From: Thermodesulfobacteriota bacterium | GTDB lineage: Bacteria > Desulfobacterota_D > UBA1144 > Nemesobacterales > UBA2774 | Direction of reading: 5' to 3' | Length of the DNA: 8,444 bases | NCBI GenBank assembly: GCA_039028315.1 | Contig: JBCCIH010000104.1 | Coordinates: 1-8,444 of the forward strand | Shown here: positions 6,001-8,444 of the stretch, piece by piece | Numbering within the stretch: position 1 is the stretch's first letter | How the letters are laid out: each line of letters begins with the position of its first letter | Program-made: the position numbers and the translations under genes | Notes under the pieces: model-generated | Seen by the model: only the letters and a program-made list of their open reading frames with translations | What the model was told of the DNA's origin: nothing | Databases searched by the model: none

Positions 6001-6184
6001 CCAAATTACTCCCAGACCCTTTAACCAAATTAGATATTACTAAAGATTAATTCTTATATCTTATAAATGCGGCCTTATCTATGTTTCTAAAGCGGAACTT
6101 GAATAGTGGCTCTTGTCCCCTGATCAAGATCAATCTAAGTATTACATAAAGATCTTAAATTTACTACCGCTTTTCGAGTTAAAT

Positions 6185-6212
6185 ACTATAAGCATGAAGA
6201 TATGGTTGTCAA
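6185..6212 (-). promoter_or_regulatory. Strong sigma-70 promoter for the transglycosylase gene
   Basis: On the minus strand a perfect TTGACA (6212-6207) is followed after 16 nt by TATAGT (6190-6185), 5 of 6 matches to the -10 consensus. Transcription would start near 6178 and leave an untranslated leader of about 178 nt before the transglycosylase ATG. The leader is long enough to fold, but I recognise no riboswitch family in it. Spacing is one short of the optimum. Confidence 0.6.
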
Positions 6213-6221
6213 GTAGGTTTC

Positions 6222-6235
6222 TTCGCAGTTGCGAA
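6222..6235. repeat. 14-bp perfect palindrome TTCGCA-GT-TGCGAA
   Basis: The 6-bp arms flank a 2-nt centre, too tight for an RNA hairpin with full pairing, so a dimeric DNA-binding protein is the likelier reader. It lies 9 nt upstream of the -35 of the transglycosylase promoter and about 50 nt upstream of the rpmH promoter candidate. It could act as an activator site for one and an upstream site for the other. No known regulator is assigned. Confidence 0.4.
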
Positions 6236-6259
6236 AAGACTCTAAATGCCGAATTTGGG

Positions 6260-6282
6260 CAATATCTAGTTAACAATATCTA
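6260..6282 (+). repeat. Tandem CAATATCTA direct repeat, 14-bp period
   Basis: CAATATCTA occurs at 6260-6268 and again at 6274-6282, and the next bases (GTT and ATT) also nearly match. The repeats end a few bases before the -35 candidate of the rpmH operon. Such a pair just upstream of -35 could bind an activator in tandem. The 14-bp period is not a whole helical turn. Confidence 0.4.
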
Positions 6283-6286
6283 ATTC

Positions 6287-6315
6287 TTGACCATGATATA
6301 GTTTCGTGTTAGTTT
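6287..6315 (+). promoter_or_regulatory. Candidate promoter of the rpmH-rnpA-yidD-yidC operon
   Basis: TTGACC (6287-6292), 17 nt and TAGTTT (6310-6315) with a TGn extension (6307-6309) form a plausible extended -10 promoter with a leader of about 70 nt. An overlapping alternative is TGA-TATAGT (6294-6302), which has a better -10 hexamer and a TGn extension but no -35 at the right distance. One of the two probably drives the operon; the sequence alone does not decide. Confidence 0.45.
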
Positions 6316-6394
6316 TTAGGTTCTCAAAAAAGTATGGGTTTATTGAGTAAAAGTTAATAAATAAGTTCATAGAAAAAATTAGGTCGTAGAGAAA

Positions 6395-6544
6395 ATGAAG
6401 AGAACATATCAACCTCACGTTAAAAAGAGACTAAGAACACACGGGTTTCGTGAGCGCAATAGCACGACTGGTGGTAGAAGGACTCTAAAAAGGCGAAAGG
6501 CGAAGGGTAGACAAAGTTTAACAGTTCAGCGCTGGAAGAAATGA
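6395..6544 (+). CDS. rpmH: 50S ribosomal protein L34
   Basis: This 49-residue, strongly basic protein is part of the large ribosomal subunit. It starts with the family hallmark MKRTYQP, followed by RTHGFRER, GRRTLKRRKAKGR and LTV. Most bacterial L34 proteins have 44-46 residues; here the usual end at LTV is extended by QRWKK. The ribosome site is weak (AGG 11 nt before the ATG, then a GAGA stretch). The TGA overlaps the rnpA ATG in ATGA at 6541-6544, which suggests translational coupling. This is the first gene of the conserved rpmH-rnpA-yidD-yidC operon. Identification is secure from the motif and context. Confidence 0.96.
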   Translation: MKRTYQPHVKKRLRTHGFRERNSTTGGRRTLKRRKAKGRQSLTVQRWKK

Positions 6545-6894
6545 GCTTTCTTTTAAATCATAAGTTTCCAAAAGAGTTGAAAATACGAAAAACTTCAGAT
6601 TATGAAGAGATTTTCGGATCTAGCAAAAGAATTAGATCTAGGCATTTCGACATTCTATACGTAAAGAACTCACTTGGATATTGCAGGGCTGGATTTGTTG
6701 TAGGCAAGAAGAATGTACGCTCAGCAGTTAAGAGAAATAGAATAAAAAGGGTGGTTAGAGAGGTTTTCAGGAATAATAAATCCCTTTTTGATTCCTACGA
6801 TGTTGTTTTTCTGGCTAAAAAGAAGTCAGATACGCTTAACTACTCAAATGTAAAGAAAGAGTTTGAGGAAATAATAAGGTCACAGTTGTCATGA
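6541..6894 (+). CDS. rnpA: Ribonuclease P protein component
   Basis: This small basic protein binds the catalytic RNase P RNA and helps it remove 5' leaders from pre-tRNAs. The 117 residues match the family. The signature RNR region is seen as AVKRNRIKRVVRE (62-74), after the GFVVGKKNV strand (51-59) and an N-terminal LKIRKTSDYEEIFGSSKR stretch that forms the first helix and strand. YDVVFLAKK (86-94) is the conserved core strand. The ATG overlaps the rpmH stop and its own TGA overlaps the yidD ATG, so ribosomes may pass along the three genes. Nothing is unusual in sequence or length. Confidence 0.96.
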   Translation: MSFLLNHKFPKELKIRKTSDYEEIFGSSKRIRSRHFDILYVKNSLGYCRAGFVVGKKNVRSAVKRNRIKRVVREVFRNNKSLFDSYDVVFLAKKKSDTLNYSNVKKEFEEIIRSQLS

Positions 6895-7115
6895 AGACAA
6901 GTTATCCGGTTTATGTTGTAACTTTATTAATCAAAGCATATAAATATATTATTTCTCCTATCCTGCCCCCTTCTTGCAGGTTTTATCCTAGCTGTTCAGA
7001 GTATGCACTTGAAGCCTATAGGAAGTATGGATTTTTTAAAGGCTCCTATCTTACTCTTAAGAGAATTGGAAAATGCCACCCGCTTTGTGAGGGAGGACAT
7101 GATCCAGTTAAGTAA
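6891..7115 (+). CDS. yidD: Membrane protein insertion efficiency factor YidD
   Basis: This is a small, membrane-associated protein that assists YidC-dependent insertion of inner-membrane proteins. The 74 residues carry the family pattern: an amphipathic N-terminal helix (LLIKAYKYIISP, 12-23), then LPPSCRFYPSCSEYALEA (25-42) with C29 and C35, and RIGKCHPLCEGGHDPV (58-73) with C62 and C66. Four cysteines is more than in many YidD proteins, where the last segment often reads CHPFHPGG. The gene starts inside the rnpA stop (ATGA), and yidC begins 10 nt after its stop. Confidence 0.95.
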   Translation: MKTSYPVYVVTLLIKAYKYIISPILPPSCRFYPSCSEYALEAYRKYGFFKGSYLTLKRIGKCHPLCEGGHDPVK

Positions 7116-7125
7116 AGGATGAGGG

Positions 7126-8444
7126 ATGGATAACAGATTAAATTGGATTATCTTTTTGGTTTTAGCCTTTGCTATAATGATAGGGCAGGCCTATTTCTTT
7201 GGCGAAAAACCAAAAGAAGCTACTAAACAAACTCAAACAACTCAAGGCGGAACAGAGTCTTTTCCTACAGAGCCCTCCGGAAGTTCGGATCAGTTCGCAA
7301 ACTTTGATGAGCCGATTGAATCCTTACAAGAGAGTTCTTCTGCTCCTAAAGGCACCTTAGTTACAATAGACACTCCCCTATATAGAGGGGTAATTGATAC
7401 CGCTGGAGCCAGAATCGTATCCTGGGAGCTTAAGGACTACAAAGCCACTCAAAACGGAGAGGGCAGCGAGCTGGTCAATCTTTTTAATCAGGCTCACCCT
7501 GGCTTTAACACCACATTTTTTGTAAAAGACCGACAAATACCTCAGTTTATTCCATATCAGTATAGTGGAGAAACCAATATTTCTCTCACAGAAGGAACCA
7601 AAGAACTTAGCTTTGTCTGGAACTCACCTCAAGGAATAACCATAAGAAATGTAATAACATTAGATTCAACTACTTATATAGTTAAGCAGAATTTTGAGAT
7701 TACAAATTCAACCGGTAGTCCGCTACAGGAGAGAGTCGTCATTAGGTGGCTCGGCCCAGTTCAGGGTGGGGGAATGACAAGCGGAGTAGACACAAATACC
7801 TTTATAGCCTTAGTAGCGGATGAAGTTGAAAGAGTTAATAGCAGCCCAGATAAATCTGAAAGTTTTAAGGGAGTCATAAACTGGTTTGGCTTTTCCGAAA
7901 AGTATTTCACATCACTCTTTCTTCCAGAAACTGGAGCTGAAACCCAAATCGAAATCACTCCCGGACAAAGTGAAGGACAGGTCTTGGCAAGGTTTGCCTA
8001 TCCGCCAAGCACAATTCAGAGCGGCAAAACTAATTTAAAAACTTGGGAAGTCTTCATGGGTCCGCTGGAGCCAAGTTTACTAAAACAAGTCGGATCTGAA
8101 CTAGACAGGGCAATAAATTACGGCTGGTTTGGTTTTTTAGCCAGACCAATGCTTCAATTCTTAGAATGGTTAAATACCTACTTCCATAACTATGGTATAT
8201 CAATCATCGTAATTACCATTATTATCAGGGTTCTTTTCTTCCCACTAACAGTTAAATCAATGATATCCATGAAAAAGATGGCGCTTAAGACTGAGAAGCT
8301 TAAGCCTGAGATGGATGCAATTAAAGAAAAGTATAAAGAAGACAAGACTAAACAAAACACAGAGCTTATGGCTCTATATTCAAAGCATGGAATAAACCCA
8401 CTAAGTCAGCTAGGTGGGTGCATGCCGCTACTAATTCAGTTCCC
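7126..8444 (+). CDS. yidC: Membrane protein insertase YidC (3' end outside window)
   Basis: This inner-membrane insertase folds and inserts membrane proteins, alone or with SecYEG. The open frame runs from ATG 7126 to the window edge, 439 codons, and is cut in the next transmembrane helix. Seen in order: TM1 (about 6-25), a Thr/Gln/Ser/Glu-rich linker (about 27-75), the large beta-rich P1 periplasmic domain (about 76-340) found in diderm YidC, then YGWFGFLARPMLQFLEWL and TM2 with R368 in IIIRVLFFPLT. R368 aligns with the hydrophilic-groove arginine needed in many YidC proteins. The charged C1 cytoplasmic loop (about 385-415) and GGCMPLLIQFP, which opens TM3, follow. An AAGGA site lies 6 nt before the ATG. 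An ATG at 7119 ends after four codons and is not the start. Confidence 0.97.
   Translation, partial: MDNRLNWIIFLVLAFAIMIGQAYFFGEKPKEATKQTQTTQGGTESFPTEPSGSSDQFANFDEPIESLQESSSAPKGTLVTIDTPLYRGVIDTAGARIVSWELKDYKATQNGEGSELVNLFNQAHPGFNTTFFVKDRQIPQFIPYQYSGETNISLTEGTKELSFVWNSPQGITIRNVITLDSTTYIVKQNFEITNSTGSPLQERVVIRWLGPVQGGGMTSGVDTNTFIALVADEVERVNSSPDKSESFKGVINWFGFSEKYFTSLFLPETGAETQIEITPGQSEGQVLARFAYPPSTIQSGKTNLKTWEVFMGPLEPSLLKQVGSELDRAINYGWFGFLARPMLQFLEWLNTYFHNYGISIIVITIIIRVLFFPLTVKSMISMKKMALKTEKLKPEMDAIKEKYKEDKTKQNTELMALYSKHGINPLSQLGGCMPLLIQF

Larger units (their letters stand above)
6001..6394. other. 394-nt divergent intergenic region between slt-type gene and rpmH
   Basis: No gene is supported here. 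It holds a minus-strand promoter (6185-6212), a palindrome (6222-6235), a tandem repeat (6260-6282) and a plus-strand promoter (6287-6315), listed separately. The transglycosylase leader (about 178 nt) also contains a 12-bp palindrome, TGATCAAGATCA, at 6121-6132. I saw no DnaA box of the TTATNCACA type and no dnaA gene, although dnaA often lies next to rpmH. Confidence 0.6.

Noticed and set aside
5813..6043. Plus-strand open frame of 76 codons opposite the transglycosylase N-terminus
   Set aside because: It is antisense to the signal/anchor region, with low-complexity content and no ribosome site.
6001..6178. c-di-AMP (ydaO-type) riboswitch in the transglycosylase leader
   Set aside because: The gene type made it worth a look, but the conserved core segments of that class are not visible by eye.
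6194..6283. 29-codon plus-strand open frame in the slt-rpmH gap
   Set aside because: It has no ribosome site, covers the palindrome and direct repeat, and its peptide has no recognisable character.
6001..6394. Replication origin next to rpmH
   Set aside because: No TTATNCACA-type DnaA boxes, no dnaA and no clear AT-rich 13-mer series were seen.
7761..7958. Minus-strand open frame of 65 codons inside yidC
   Set aside because: It is antisense to the P1 domain of a clear yidC, with no supporting features.
11..8444. Mobile element, CRISPR array or defence island
   Set aside because: There are no transposase, integrase, toxin-antitoxin, restriction or cas genes, no spaced repeat array and no terminal repeats. 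All genes look like core or metabolic genes.

Overview
The window is ordinary-looking chromosome from an AT-rich, double-membraned (Gram-negative type) bacterium. The evidence is a lipoprotein signal peptide, an MlaE-family lipid permease, a YidC with the large periplasmic domain found only in diderm bacteria, and a membrane-anchored lytic transglycosylase. The lineage cannot be fixed from the sequence. The style of the proteins fits a deltaproteobacterium-like or candidate-phylum diderm better than an enteric one, but this is a weak inference. I saw no rRNA, tRNA, CRISPR array, insertion sequence, integrase or phage gene.

Layout, left to right. (1) A glutaredoxin gene lies on the minus strand at the left edge and diverges from the next block. 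(2) A plus-strand unit holds an exported lipoprotein, an MlaE-type ABC permease and nicotinate phosphoribosyltransferase (pncB). The first gap is 2 nt and the second 22 nt; the second is filled by a perfect 7-bp inverted repeat resembling the enterobacterial NadR box. (3) A minus-strand block runs right to left: a lytic transglycosylase, a two-NPA aquaporin-like channel and a nitrilase. The nitrilase stop codon abuts the pncB stop codon with no base between them. The gaps inside this block (165 and 145 nt) carry promoter-like and hairpin elements, so these three genes are probably separate transcription units. (4) A 394-nt divergent intergenic region carries a strong promoter for the transglycosylase, a candidate promoter for the ribosomal operon, a palindrome and a tandem direct repeat. 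(5) The conserved rpmH-rnpA-yidD-yidC operon runs off the right end. Two ATGA stop/start overlaps join its first three genes, and yidC is cut after about 439 codons.

How the genes work together. The right-hand operon is housekeeping: ribosomal protein L34, the RNase P protein, and YidD plus YidC for membrane protein insertion. The left plus-strand unit mixes envelope lipid transport with NAD salvage. The permease lacks the ATPase and MCE partners that normally sit beside it. The nitrilase and channel are neighbours but have separate signals, so a joint role in nitrile, ammonia or small-solute handling is only a suggestion.

I did not find a clearly new biological system. The points most worth a second look are the NadR-box-like repeat in front of pncB, the channel's missing selectivity-filter arginine, the orphan MlaE permease with its unassigned lipoprotein, and the structured control region between the transglycosylase and rpmH.
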